A stretch of 64,000 nucleotides of DNA from NCBI RefSeq assembly GCF_004522215.1, contig NZ_SDLR01000003.1, forward strand, positions 868,001-932,000, given 5' to 3'. The translations under genes and the position numbers were made by a program. The notes under the pieces were generated by a model, which saw only the letters and a program-made list of their open reading frames with translations, did not search any database and was not told where the DNA came from. This stretch comes from Ammoniphilus sp. YIM 78166 (GTDB lineage: Bacteria > Bacillota > Bacilli > Aneurinibacillales > RAOX-1). Below are positions 15,412 through 24,412 of the stretch, piece by piece; position 1 is the stretch's first letter; every line of letters begins with the position of its first letter.

Positions 15412-16371
15412 ATGAAGGTTAAAGCTTCTTGGTTCACCCTTATCACCTTGTTCTCCCTGGTCTTGCTAACAGGATGCAGTACTAACATGGTTGTTTTTCA
15501 GCCTGAGGGCCCTGTTGCCCAAAGCATCCTAGATCTCATTAACTGGTCCCTTATTTGGATGGCCCTAGTCGTTGCGGTGGTTTTTGTGCTATTTGGCTAC
15601 ATTGTTTGGAAGTACCGTGCAACCCCTGAAAATAAAGATTATGAGCCGCCAGAAGAGCATGGAAGTACGGTAATGGAGATTACATGGACAGTGATTCCTC
15701 TTCTGATTGTTATCGCCTTAACCATACCGACGGTTACAACCCTTTATGCACTGGAAGACGTGCCAAAAGGCTATGAAGATAAAGAGCCCATTACGATTCA
15801 CGTAACATCCGCGGATTGGAAGTGGATCTTCAGTTATCCTGAGCAAGGGATTGAGACGGTTAACTACCTCAACATTCCTGCCGGCACACCGATTGATTTC
15901 CGCTTAACATCAGCTACCACGATGCAATCCTTCTGGATTCCTGCGTTAGGTGGGCAAAAATATACAATGAATAAATCAGAAAACCAAATGTACCTTGTTG
16001 CGGATCGTCCGGGTTCCTACCTAGGAAAGAACACGAATTTTAATGGGCGCGGCTATACGGAGATGGAATTCGAGGTGCTAGCTCAAACGGAAAAAGACTT
16101 TGAGAAGTGGGTACAAGATGTGAAAGAAACCGCCCCTGAATTAACAGAAGAAAAATACGAAGAACTGTTAAAGCCGACTCACTTAGGCCGCTTAACCTTT
16201 AGCAATACCCATCTAGAGTGGGTTGACCATTCTAAACCAGGATCAAGAACCTATAGCAATCCTGAATTATACCGTTTAGAGCATGGATACCCAGGAAAAA
16301 TCTTTGATAAAAACAATAACGGAGGTGAACACCATGAGCAACATCCAGTGGGACCACATTCTAGTCATTAA
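15412..16371 (+). CDS. qoxA: Cytochrome aa3 quinol oxidase subunit II
   Basis: QoxA is the membrane-anchored subunit II of the aa3-type menaquinol oxidase. It has a lipoprotein signal ending LLTGCS, two membrane helices (about 40-65 and 85-108), and a cupredoxin domain. The CuA ligands of cytochrome c oxidases (paired Cys, His, Met) are missing, which marks a quinol oxidase. A His-rich tail (GGEHHEQHPVGPHSSH) closes the 319-residue chain. The ATG at 15412 follows AAAGGAG. Its last 38 bases overlap the qoxB start and contain qoxB's ribosome site. Confidence 0.93.
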   Translation: MKVKASWFTLITLFSLVLLTGCSTNMVVFQPEGPVAQSILDLINWSLIWMALVVAVVFVLFGYIVWKYRATPENKDYEPPEEHGSTVMEITWTVIPLLIVIALTIPTVTTLYALEDVPKGYEDKEPITIHVTSADWKWIFSYPEQGIETVNYLNIPAGTPIDFRLTSATTMQSFWIPALGGQKYTMNKSENQMYLVADRPGSYLGKNTNFNGRGYTEMEFEVLAQTEKDFEKWVQDVKETAPELTEEKYEELLKPTHLGRLTFSNTHLEWVDHSKPGSRTYSNPELYRLEHGYPGKIFDKNNNGGEHHEQHPVGPHSSH

Positions 16372-18313
16372 TGATCCGCTCCTCTTAGGAGCTTTCATAT
16401 CTATGGTTTTATCCGGGATTGGAGCTGTGGCTCTAGTCACCTATCTGAAGAGATGGGGTTGGTTATGGAGAGAATGGATCACAACTGTTGATCATAAGAA
16501 AATCGGGATTATGTATATTCTTACCGCTGTTCTTATGTTTTTCCGTGGAGGGATTGACGGACTCTTAATGAAGGTTCAAACCTCCAGACCAGAAATGGAA
16601 TTCCTAAATGCACAGCACTATAACGAGATTTTTACTACGCACGGCGTAATCATGATTCTTTTCGTGGCCATGCCGTTTCTTATCGGGATAATGAACGTCA
16701 TCGTGCCGCTTCAGATTGGAGCAAGGGATGTTGCTTTCCCTCAGTTAAATGCATTAAGCTTTTGGCTGTTCTTAAGTGGAGCTGCACTCTTCAATATTTC
16801 CTTCGTTGTCGGAGGATCCCCTGATGCCGGTTGGACTTCTTATTTCCCTCTAGCAGGGAAAGAATTTAGTCCAGGGATCGGAAATAATTACTATGCTGTA
16901 GCCCTGCAAATTGCCGGGATTGGTACCTTGATGTCTGGTATTAACTTTATTGTAACGGTTCTGAAGATGAGAACCAAAGGTATGACCTTGATGAAGATGC
17001 CGATGTTCACATGGACTTCTTTTGTGACATCCATCATCATTGTTGCTGCTTTCCCAATCTTTACCGTGGCCCTTGCCTTAATGACCTTAGACCGATTGTA
17101 TGGAACTCACTTCTTCACCTTGTCTGGCGGTGGGATGGATATGCTCTGGGCCAACCTATTCTGGCTGTGGGGTCATCCTGAGGTATATATCGTAGCTTTA
17201 CCAGCTTTCGGGATTTTTTCTGAGGTGATTTCTACCTTCTCTCGCAAGACGCTTTATGGATATAAGACGATGGTTTATTCCATTGTAGCCATTGCTGGAC
17301 TTAGTATGGTCGTATGGGTTCACCACTTCTACACTATGGGTTCAGGACCAGCAATCAATTCTTTCTTCTCCATCACGACGATGCTGATTGCCGTTCCAAC
17401 AGGTGTAAAAATCTTTAACTGGCTGTTTACTATGAGAAAAGGTCGCATCCAATTTACAACAGCGATGTTATGGGCTCTAGCCTTCGTACCCAACTTTGTA
17501 ATTGGAGGCGTGACAGGAGTCATGCTGGCTATGGCTGCAGCAGATTACCAATATCACAACACCTTGTTCTTAGTCGCACACTTCCACTATGTATTGATTC
17601 CGGGTGTCGTGTTTGCGGTATTTGCTGGACTTTACTACTGGTGGCCAAAGATGTTTGGTCACATGCTCAATGAAAAGCTGGGTAAATGGCATTTCTGGCT
17701 GTTCGTCATAGGTTTTAACGTAACCTTCATGCCTATGTTCTTCTTAGGATTAAAAGGTGCTGTACGACGCGCCTATACGTTTTCAATGGAATCTGGATTC
17801 GCATCCCTGTTCTTAGTTTCAGCTATAGGTTCCATCATTCTTGCCGCAGGATTTGCGGTATTCTGCTATAACATCTATTGGAGTGCAAGATACGCAGATC
17901 GCAATATCTCTCATGACCCATGGGATGCAAGAACGCTGGAGTGGGCAACGACAAACCCTGTTCAGTACTATAACTTCGCAACTCTGCCTGAAGTAAAGAA
18001 GCTTGATGCTTTCTGGGAGATGAAAAAGAACAAGGATAGTCTAGCTCTACAAGCCAAAGAGCTTGAAGAGATTCATATGCCGAGCAATTCTGGACTCCCC
18101 TTCTTTATGTTTGTAGTATTTACGATTGCAGGCTTCCTACTCGTCTTTGAATGGCATCTTGCCGCAGCGATTGCTGCTATTGGAATTGTAGCCGGATTAC
18201 TCATTCGCTCCTTCGATTATGATCAGGGCTACCATGTTCATGTCGAAGAAGTTGCGGAAACCGAGCGCACATGGAGAAAGGTAGAAGGAGAGGTGAACAC
18301 CCATGTCAGCTAA
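16334..18313 (+). CDS. qoxB: Cytochrome aa3 quinol oxidase subunit I
   Basis: QoxB is the catalytic haem-copper subunit that reduces oxygen and pumps protons. The 659-residue protein shows the haem ligand in FTTHGVIMILF, the CuB/Tyr centre in WLWGHPEVYIVALPAFGI, the HH pair in VWVHHFYTMG, and the haem ligands in LVAHFHYVLIPG. GHPEVY includes the D/K-channel residues of A-type oxidases. The ATG at 16334 follows GGAGGTG; longer readings from 16283 are unlikely. It overlaps qoxA by 38 bases and qoxC by 11. Confidence 0.95.
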   Translation: MSNIQWDHILVINDPLLLGAFISMVLSGIGAVALVTYLKRWGWLWREWITTVDHKKIGIMYILTAVLMFFRGGIDGLLMKVQTSRPEMEFLNAQHYNEIFTTHGVIMILFVAMPFLIGIMNVIVPLQIGARDVAFPQLNALSFWLFLSGAALFNISFVVGGSPDAGWTSYFPLAGKEFSPGIGNNYYAVALQIAGIGTLMSGINFIVTVLKMRTKGMTLMKMPMFTWTSFVTSIIIVAAFPIFTVALALMTLDRLYGTHFFTLSGGGMDMLWANLFWLWGHPEVYIVALPAFGIFSEVISTFSRKTLYGYKTMVYSIVAIAGLSMVVWVHHFYTMGSGPAINSFFSITTMLIAVPTGVKIFNWLFTMRKGRIQFTTAMLWALAFVPNFVIGGVTGVMLAMAAADYQYHNTLFLVAHFHYVLIPGVVFAVFAGLYYWWPKMFGHMLNEKLGKWHFWLFVIGFNVTFMPMFFLGLKGAVRRAYTFSMESGFASLFLVSAIGSIILAAGFAVFCYNIYWSARYADRNISHDPWDARTLEWATTNPVQYYNFATLPEVKKLDAFWEMKKNKDSLALQAKELEEIHMPSNSGLPFFMFVVFTIAGFLLVFEWHLAAAIAAIGIVAGLLIRSFDYDQGYHVHVEEVAETERTWRKVEGEVNTHVS

Positions 18314-18908
18314 AGTCAATACGGCCTTGCCTTTGGAATACCAGACCCTCCAAAACCAAATGAACATCTTAGGATTTTGGATTTTTCTTGGAGCAGAAAT
18401 CGTTTTGTTTGCCACACTATTCGGGGTTTATGGCGTATTAGGAACTCGTTTTGCTGATGGTCCGATTTTAAAGGATCTTATCGTCATGCAGGATGTGTAT
18501 ATTCAAACCGTACTGCTCTTGGTAAGTAGTTTTACTTGCGGTATCGCGATCTTTGAAATGCGTCGCCATAATGTGAAGGGGCTCATGACCTGGTTGATCA
18601 TCACCTTGGGTCTTGGAGCAGGATTCCTTTTCATGGAGATCCGAGAGTTCTTGCACTATATTCATGCAGGAGCAACGATTCAGACCAGTGCCGCTTTCTC
18701 TAGCTTCTTTGCCTTACTTGGTACTCATGGACTTCACGTGACGCTAGGTATCTGCTGGGCGATCGCGATTATGGTTCAAATTAAGAAAAGAGGCTTGACC
18801 TCTGATACGGCTCGGAAGGTATTCATTATCGGTTTATACTGGCACTTTCTTGATGTCGTATGGATCTTTATTTACACCTTCGTGTATCTAAAAGGGGCGG
18901 TGGCTTAA
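18303..18908 (+). CDS. qoxC: Cytochrome aa3 quinol oxidase subunit III
   Basis: QoxC is the five-helix subunit III that stabilises the oxidase complex. The 201-residue protein has the family pattern NQMNILGFWIFLGAEIVLFATLFGVY, then FSSFFALLGTHGLHVTLGICWA and HFLDVVWIFIYTFVYL at the end. Its ribosome site GGAGAGGTGAAC lies within qoxB, and its stop abuts qoxD with no gap. Confidence 0.94.
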   Translation: MSAKVNTALPLEYQTLQNQMNILGFWIFLGAEIVLFATLFGVYGVLGTRFADGPILKDLIVMQDVYIQTVLLLVSSFTCGIAIFEMRRHNVKGLMTWLIITLGLGAGFLFMEIREFLHYIHAGATIQTSAAFSSFFALLGTHGLHVTLGICWAIAIMVQIKKRGLTSDTARKVFIIGLYWHFLDVVWIFIYTFVYLKGAVA

Positions 18909-19208
18909 ATGAGACAAACAGCAGGTTTTCCTAAATCACAGATTTTCGGCTTGTTCCTCTCTTTGGTTCTTACGTTTGGAGCAGGATTCATTGCTTTGAA
19001 AACTTCATTATCCTTCGGCATGATTATGGCCATTATCGGTACTTTGGCTCTGATTCAAGCCGGCTTGCAGCTCTTCATGTTCATGCATGTAAGTGAGGGC
19101 GAAGATGGAAAAACAAATATCATCAACATGTTGTATAGTCTCTTCTGTGCAATTGTCATCGTGTTTGGAACGATCTGGGTCATGACTCTTGGGACCCATA
19201 CCCACTAA
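18909..19208 (+). CDS. qoxD: Cytochrome aa3 quinol oxidase subunit IV
   Basis: QoxD is a small three-helix subunit (99 residues) with LFLSLVLTFGAGFIAL, an ALIQAGLQLFMFMHVSE motif and a final VIVFGTIWVMTLGTHTH segment, matching subunit IV of quinol oxidases (CyoD/QoxD). It starts at the base after the qoxC stop and is followed by a terminator, closing the qoxABCD operon. Confidence 0.93.
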   Translation: MRQTAGFPKSQIFGLFLSLVLTFGAGFIALKTSLSFGMIMAIIGTLALIQAGLQLFMFMHVSEGEDGKTNIINMLYSLFCAIVIVFGTIWVMTLGTHTH

Positions 19209-19214
19209 AACACA

Positions 19215-19248
19215 AAAACCAGCTCAATTTTATGAGCTGGTTTTTTTT
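19215..19248 (+). terminator. Terminator of qoxABCD
   Basis: AAACCAGCTCA-N7-GAGCTGGTTT with a run of eight T lies seven bases after qoxD. Its T-side stem doubles as the last codons of the convergent gene ending at 19230. Confidence 0.9.
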
Positions 19249-19559
19249 CTTATATACTTCGATTCTACACTGCTGTATCGTTTAGGATTACTAACTACAA
19301 GCGTGAGCTTCGGTTGGGCAGGAGTTGTCGAAGAAACCCTCTCCCTGTTCAAGTCAGCATCTTCAATCAGCGCTAAGAACATTCCAAACCCAAAAATAAT
19401 CATGAAAGATACCATGACGCTCAGGCCAATAAAAAGGAAATATCGACTTTCGGTACCGCTTACAAAGAAGCTGGATATAAAAATAGTAAAACCTATTATT
19501 AGTCCAATAAGGGTAATTCTTTTAATATGTAAAAGTGCTTTACTCTGTTGTACGTTCAT
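19230..19559 (-). CDS. Two-helix membrane hypothetical protein
   Basis: The 109-residue product has two predicted membrane helices (about 14-34 and 41-64), then a cytoplasmic tail rich in Ser, Thr and Lys. I recognise no family. GGGGGG lies eight bases before the ATG. Its stop codon sits inside the qoxABCD terminator, so the two transcripts converge and overlap. Confidence 0.65.
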   Translation of the reverse strand: MNVQQSKALLHIKRITLIGLIIGFTIFISSFFVSGTESRYFLFIGLSVMVSFMIIFGFGMFLALIEDADLNRERVSSTTPAQPKLTLVVSNPKRYSSVESKYIRKKTSS

Positions 19560-19685
19560 CGTTATTCAACCCCCCTTATCTTTATTTTATCCAAGTTCAC
19601 AATTTTGTCAAATTCTTTTCACAGATTTGTTACATAATTAAACTTGACAAATACTATTCATAGAACACATTTTTGGAGGTTTTGT

Positions 19686-19883
19686 ATGGTGAGGAAGCTT
19701 TTCTCCTTTTTCTTTATCCTTTTCCCTATTCTGACTGGTTGTGGGACATATGAAGAACCCATTCAGCCTACACGCTATCACATTGAGAATAGAGACAGAA
19801 ATGCAGGAGATAACGAAGATCCCCATTTTCCAGTAGACCCGTCGATACAACATGATGATGAGTCCATTGTTATCAGAAAATGA
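19686..19883 (+). CDS. Small putative lipoprotein
   Basis: The 65-residue product starts MVRKLFSFFFILFPILTGCGTYEE: a positively charged start, a hydrophobic core and an LTGC lipobox with Cys about residue 18. The mature part is short, acidic and polar (NRDRNAGDNEDPHFPVDPSIQHDDESIVIRK), with no recognised domain. GGAGG lies six bases before the ATG at 19686. Function unknown. Confidence 0.65.
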   Translation: MVRKLFSFFFILFPILTGCGTYEEPIQPTRYHIENRDRNAGDNEDPHFPVDPSIQHDDESIVIRK

Positions 19884-19913
19884 CAAAGAGAAGAGGCTGC
19901 AGCCTCTCCCCTA

Positions 19914-21227
19914 TCAGCTTAGCGGAAGTTGATTTAAATCGAGGTAACCACGACCTTGATCATATGGGTGTAACCCGCGATCCTCCACAGAATTGAGAAG
20001 AATGGTTTTGACTGAATCTGGTGTATAGGCAATTCCATTGTTTTGGAGATGTTGGATAATTAAAGCGACAGCTCCTGCACAAATAGGAGTTGCCATGGAG
20101 GTACCAGAGAGGACAAAGTAGTTGGTTGCTACCCGACTAGACTTTTGAAGCTTATCGAGGTAGGAATTAGGGGAACGCAGAGAGACTATCGCAACTCCTG
20201 GCGCTAATAAGTCAGGCTTCGTAGCTTGATCTGGCGTAGGACCCCGGCTGGAGAAGTCCGCTATAATATCATCTGCTCTACTTTCTGTATTACGGTCATC
20301 CATGGCTCCAACGGTGATAACCCTAGGACTAATTCCCGGGCTGGCGATGGAGCCTCTTCGCGGACCTTCATTCCCTGCAGCTACACAGACAACAATCCCT
20401 GCGTTCCATGCTCGTTCTACCGCTCTAACCATCGGATCGTCAGCGGCGGGACCGGTGGCTGTACTTCCCAATGACATGGAAATAATATCAATTCCATACC
20501 TTTCCTTGTTTTGAATACACCAATCCACACCCGCAATGACGGTGGAAAGCGAGCCTGATCCTAGCTTATCTAGCACTTTTACTCCGATAACATGAGCCCT
20601 TGGAGCGGGTCCTTTATAGAGCCCATCCGAAGCCGTACCATCCCCGGCCGCATCTCCCGCACAGTGGGTGCCATGTCCATTATCATCATAGGCCTGATCC
20701 CGATTGTTAATAAAGTCGACAAATGTTGTCATACGATTAGCAAGATCTGGGTGAGCATAGATACCCGTATCCAGGACAGCGATGGTAACCCCTTCGCCTG
20801 TTAATCCATTTTGGTGTAAGGTAGTGCCGCCTATAGTTGGCGTAGCCACGTTCAGAAAAGCTTGGACTGCCCTGTCATCATGAATCTTCTTAATCCCATG
20901 ACAGTTTTTGAGAAGCTCTTCTAAGGCCGCAGGCGTGGTCACAACAGAGCAACAGGAAATACTAGAATAATAGTGTTTGTATTCGCAAAACAGGGTTCTC
21001 TTCATGGTTTCCTCGACTTCCTGAACAGAAGAAAGGCAGTCTCCATCCTCGAATTCGATCACCACAGGAAATTTTTTTGTAAGCTTTAAGCTTTTTTCAA
21101 GAGGTTTATGCAAGAAGCAGGGTACCCAGCGAAAGGGACGGTAAAGATTCACCAGTTTATTTCGCAAAGGACTATCTAGTTTCGAAGCATATTGTCTTGC
21201 TGTTTGAATCATCGAAAATCCAAGCAA
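19914..21227 (-). CDS. aprX: Subtilisin-family serine protease AprX
   Basis: The 437-residue protein has the S8 catalytic triad in order: Asp in VTIAVLDTGI (about 152), His in DNGHGTHCAGDAAG (about 185) and Ser in LSGTSMATPICAG (about 378). The oxyanion-hole region is AAGNEGPRRGSIASPG. There is no signal peptide; the N-terminal 140 residues resemble the pro-domain of intracellular AprX-type proteases. The best start is a TTG at 21227 with GGAGGG seven bases before it; an in-frame ATG at 21212 is too far from that site. B. subtilis AprX is of similar size and is expressed in stationary phase. Confidence 0.88.
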   Translation of the reverse strand: MLGFSMIQTARQYASKLDSPLRNKLVNLYRPFRWVPCFLHKPLEKSLKLTKKFPVVIEFEDGDCLSSVQEVEETMKRTLFCEYKHYYSSISCCSVVTTPAALEELLKNCHGIKKIHDDRAVQAFLNVATPTIGGTTLHQNGLTGEGVTIAVLDTGIYAHPDLANRMTTFVDFINNRDQAYDDNGHGTHCAGDAAGDGTASDGLYKGPAPRAHVIGVKVLDKLGSGSLSTVIAGVDWCIQNKERYGIDIISMSLGSTATGPAADDPMVRAVERAWNAGIVVCVAAGNEGPRRGSIASPGISPRVITVGAMDDRNTESRADDIIADFSSRGPTPDQATKPDLLAPGVAIVSLRSPNSYLDKLQKSSRVATNYFVLSGTSMATPICAGAVALIIQHLQNNGIAYTPDSVKTILLNSVEDRGLHPYDQGRGYLDLNQLPLS

Positions 21228-21329
21228 TTTATCTCCCTCCTAATCATTAGTTCATAGGGTCTATATATTCTATGAATCTATGAATAAGGAGGAAGCGGTG
21301 TTTACCTAATCATTGATAAATGGGCGCTC

Positions 21330-21959
21330 TTACCATTTCAACGACTTAACTAGCTTCCAAAGGGTCTCCTGTTCACTTTCATCTAGCCCCCATTCTTGTA
21401 TTTCTCTCCTAATGCCTTCGAGAGTCCCATAGCCTTTGACAAATCCATTTAACCTTGCAACAAGGGTAGATTGCATAAACTCTTCATGTGAAGGAAAATG
21501 AATGTTTAAAGCCTCGGTAGCAGATTTATATCTTTTTAAATAATATTTTTGGTGATAGTCTTCAGCTTGATAAAAGGCTTTAAATGGCGAGATTTCTGTC
21601 TGGATCACCCCCGTAAGGGTCTGCTCCCATTCGCTCTTCTTTTCTAAAATCTTCACTCTTTGTACTTCCGTATGATAAAGAAGGATGGACATATACTGGC
21701 GCGGTTTTATCCCTAGCCTCGAGGGGTTATGATTGCCAAAAAACACATCCAAAATGTCTTCAAATCTAATCACATGCGGGTTAAACTCCACCTGGAGTAC
21801 TTCTGTATGATCTCCCATCTCCCGATACGATGGATTTTCCTTTGTTCCTCCAGCATAACCCACACGAGTGCGAATAACTCCAGATAGATGACCGAACCGG
21901 GCATCCGGGCCCCAGAATCAACCCATGCCAAACGTAACCGTTTCAATTAGATGGCTCAT
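21330..21959 (-). CDS. msrA: Peptide methionine-S-sulfoxide reductase, predicted selenoprotein
   Basis: MsrA reduces methionine-S-sulfoxide in proteins. From the ATG at 21959 (AAGGAGAG eight bases upstream) the frame reads MSHLIETVTFGMG, then TGA at 21918-21920, then FWGPDARFGHLSGVIRTRVGYAGGT and a full MsrA domain to 21330. The family motif is G-C-F-W-G, and the TGA replaces exactly the catalytic Cys, so residue 14 is predicted to be selenocysteine. No cysteine occurs anywhere else in the 209 residues, so a protein started downstream (GTG at 21863) would be catalytically dead, and there is no resolving Cys. A hairpin with GGUUC in its loop lies about 20 nt after the UGA. Alternatives are a Cys-to-stop mutation or a base error. 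Confidence 0.85.
21887..21905 (-). promoter_or_regulatory. Candidate bacterial SECIS hairpin in msrA
   Basis: Counting from the base after the UGA, positions 13-16 (GAUG) pair with 28-31 (CAUC) and 18-19 (CC) with 25-26 (GG), with a C-U mismatch between. The apical loop is GGUUC at positions 20-24. Bacterial SECIS elements characteristically carry G or GG at the start of the apical loop at about this distance. The fold is drawn by hand. Confidence 0.6.
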
Positions 21960-22005
21960 TTATCTTCTCTCCTTTTTAATACATAATAATTATTATGTTA
22001 ACCGA

Positions 22006-22857
22006 TTAGAATAACTCCAATTGATCCGGTGGTTGATTCAGCTTAAGATACTCCTGGCCCAAAAGATCCATCAGATCCATGGCATTAGACACGGCATGAC
22101 CGCCAGAGTTATTATTGAATAGAACGATGATTTCTCTTGTATCCTTACTGAGCTCACCTAACCTGTCTACCCATTCAGCCAGTTCTTGCCGGCTGTAATG
22201 ATAAAGATATCGCACCTCTCTCCAATTCGCATTCCCTGAACTTGTCCACCCTTGTACATTCCTTCCATGAAAACGAACAATTGCCAAATCTTCGAGTGTC
22301 GATTGTAGGACGATAGGAATTGAACCTTCTCCAGCCTGTGGTTCATCGCAAATGCTATGGATCCATCCCTCTTTCTGCATAAAAGAAAGCGTCTTATCCT
22401 TAAATTTAGGCGTGAACCAGCTTTGGTGACGAAACTCAAGTGCAACAGGGAGACTACCCATCTTACGCTTTACCGCTTTTAATGTATCTACGTTAGTTTT
22501 TGTACAATCAAACCAAGGTGGAAACTGAAAAAGGATAGCCTTTAATTTGCAAGCCTCCACAACCGGCTGTATCGATGCAATAAAACTCATAAACATTTCA
22601 TCAGCTGACGGAAAGGGATTTTTACCGCGCAAATGACCTGTCATTCCTTGATACGCTTTAATTACGAAAAAGAATTCTGGCGGGGTTTTCTCAGCCCATT
22701 TTTGATAACTCTCTCTAGATTGGATCGCGTAAAACGAACTGTCGACCTCCACAACCGAGAAGTGCTGGCTATACCTTTGGAGTTTCTTCCGATTCGGTAC
22801 ACCATCCTGGTATAAGTCATCATGATCGCCCCAACCTGTTAAACCAATCCTAATCAT
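22006..22857 (-). CDS. DUF72 (YunF-like) protein
   Basis: The 283-residue protein is a TIM-barrel-like DUF72 member. It shows IGLTGWGDHDDLY at the N-terminus, FSVVEVDSSFYAIQSRESYQKWAEKTPPEFFFVIKAYQGMTGH, an ILFQFPPWF strand, LPVALEFRHQSWF, VRFHGRNVQGW and FNNNSGGHAVSNAMDL near the end. The reaction is not established; conserved Asp, His and Glu at barrel ends suggest a metal- or sugar-phosphate-type enzyme. It sits between msrA and a two-component system with no clear link to either. Confidence 0.85.
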   Translation of the reverse strand: MIRIGLTGWGDHDDLYQDGVPNRKKLQRYSQHFSVVEVDSSFYAIQSRESYQKWAEKTPPEFFFVIKAYQGMTGHLRGKNPFPSADEMFMSFIASIQPVVEACKLKAILFQFPPWFDCTKTNVDTLKAVKRKMGSLPVALEFRHQSWFTPKFKDKTLSFMQKEGWIHSICDEPQAGEGSIPIVLQSTLEDLAIVRFHGRNVQGWTSSGNANWREVRYLYHYSRQELAEWVDRLGELSKDTREIIVLFNNNSGGHAVSNAMDLMDLLGQEYLKLNQPPDQLELF

Positions 22858-22921
22858 TCATTCCTCATCCCTCTTTAAAAGATTAAAGAAAGTATAGCAT
22901 AGGAGGACGTCAACTCATAGA

Positions 22922-22952
22922 AAAGAAGCCATCTAAGAGCAGTGATGGCTTC
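22922..22952 (-). terminator. Terminator after the first histidine kinase gene
   Basis: AGAAGCCATC and GATGGCTTCT form a 10-bp stem followed by a short T-run on the minus strand, just past the kinase stop. Confidence 0.85.
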
Positions 22953-22960
22953 TCTAGTAA

Positions 22961-24412
22961 CTAGCTTTCATCGTTGACTGACTTTTCTACGGTTGGTATC
23001 CAGAATGTAAAGCTCGTTCCTTTGCCTAATTGACTGGTTACTGTAATTCTTCCTTGGTGCATGTTAACCAATTCCTTTACGATCGCGAGGCCTAACCCGG
23101 TTCCTTTATTTGTTTTTGATCGGACGCGATCTCCTTTAAAGAAACGCTCCCATACCAAGTCAAGATCATCTTCGCTAATTCCAATTCCCGTATCGGATAC
23201 ACTGACTTGTAAGTATTCCCCATCCTTTTGTGCGCTAAGGACAATTTCTCCATTTTCTGTAAATTTTACTGCATTTTTAACTAAATTCTTTAGGATCTGC
23301 ATGATTCTGTCCTTGTCCGCGTGAATTCTTGGCAGATCATTTTTAACACGAACAATGAGCTCGTTCCCCTTCTCTTCTGCTTCTTTCGAGAAGATCGAGC
23401 TTACCTTCGACATGACCTCGTTTATGTCAACCGGCGTCTTAAACAAGGTAACGTCGTTATTCTGCAGCTTGATCAAGTCCATAAGATCGTCAACTAAGCG
23501 ATTAAGGTGCATAGCTTCCTGATACATGATGTCATAATACTTCTTTTTCATTTCTTCTTCTTCGACCAAATCATCAAGAAGGGCCTCGAGAAACCCTTGC
23601 ATAGCGGTGAGAGGAGTTCGCAACTCATGGGAGATGTTAGTTAGAAAATCGTTGCGTATTTTTTCTTCTTTTTTCTGATTATTTTCAACCTGTTCCAGCT
23701 TTTCTGCCAAACTGTTAATCGTATCAGCAAGATCGGCAATCTCTGCAGGATGTTCAATATGAACCCGTTGCTTATAGTTCCCTTTTTCGATGGCCGAAGC
23801 GGTCCGTTCAATGTTTCGCAAAGGACGTGAGATCGACCAGGACAGATAGGAAACCAGCGTGGTTGTTAATAAGACACCAAACAAGGTAGCCCATACTATC
23901 GTTTCCCTAATGTATCGAAAAGTCTCAGTCAATCCTTCTACAGGGGCATGCAGAACAATACCGCCATAAATCTCATCCTTTTTACCCCATGGTACAACAA
24001 CAGAGAGCATAGGGTTTTTTAGTCCATCGAACTGCAGCTCCGTCTGGACATCCTGCCCTTTTGAAATTCGACTTACGATGCTATTGGCAACTGACTTGCC
24101 TATAAACACTTCGTCCTTGGTGGAAGTCGCCATGATTCTGCCACTGAGATCAAATACCCAAATTCGGGTATTAAAAGATTGGTCGAGAAAAGCAAGTAAT
24201 TCCGTCTGGGATTCTCCTAGTTTTGAAGTATGCTGAATGGCCATATTGACCTGCTTTGCCTTTCGCAATAACTCTTCTTGAGTAGCCTTGTAGATATGTC
24301 CCTTTGCGAACCAGGAGATCGTAAATCCTACAAACCCCAAACCGATTAAGACGATCATTAAGTAGCTTAACAAGAGTCTCCGGAACAAGCTTTTATTCTT
24401 CCAATCAATCAT
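22961..24412 (-). CDS. Membrane sensor histidine kinase (ResE/PhoR type)
   Basis: The 483-residue kinase has a membrane helix at about 12-34, an extracytoplasmic sensor (about 35-165) with AWV-type PAS/CACHE-like strands such as IWVFDLSGRIMATS, a second helix (about 168-190) and a HAMP segment. Then come the H-box FLTNISHELRTPLTAMQGF, N-box ILKNLVKNAVKFTENG, DTGIGI, FKGDR and GTGLGLAIVKEL. It overlaps its response regulator gene by four bases. The architecture is that of ResE/PhoR/WalK-like kinases; the signal cannot be assigned. Confidence 0.88.
   Translation of the reverse strand: MIDWKNKSLFRRLLLSYLMIVLIGLGFVGFTISWFAKGHIYKATQEELLRKAKQVNMAIQHTSKLGESQTELLAFLDQSFNTRIWVFDLSGRIMATSTKDEVFIGKSVANSIVSRISKGQDVQTELQFDGLKNPMLSVVVPWGKKDEIYGGIVLHAPVEGLTETFRYIRETIVWATLFGVLLTTTLVSYLSWSISRPLRNIERTASAIEKGNYKQRVHIEHPAEIADLADTINSLAEKLEQVENNQKKEEKIRNDFLTNISHELRTPLTAMQGFLEALLDDLVEEEEMKKKYYDIMYQEAMHLNRLVDDLMDLIKLQNNDVTLFKTPVDINEVMSKVSSIFSKEAEEKGNELIVRVKNDLPRIHADKDRIMQILKNLVKNAVKFTENGEIVLSAQKDGEYLQVSVSDTGIGISEDDLDLVWERFFKGDRVRSKTNKGTGLGLAIVKELVNMHQGRITVTSQLGKGTSFTFWIPTVEKSVNDES

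Noticed and set aside
21330..21863. Shorter MsrA starting at GTG 21863
   Set aside because: It would lack the catalytic GxFWG region, has no ribosome site, and the upstream ATG with AAGGAGAG and family-like residues explains the gene if TGA is Sec.
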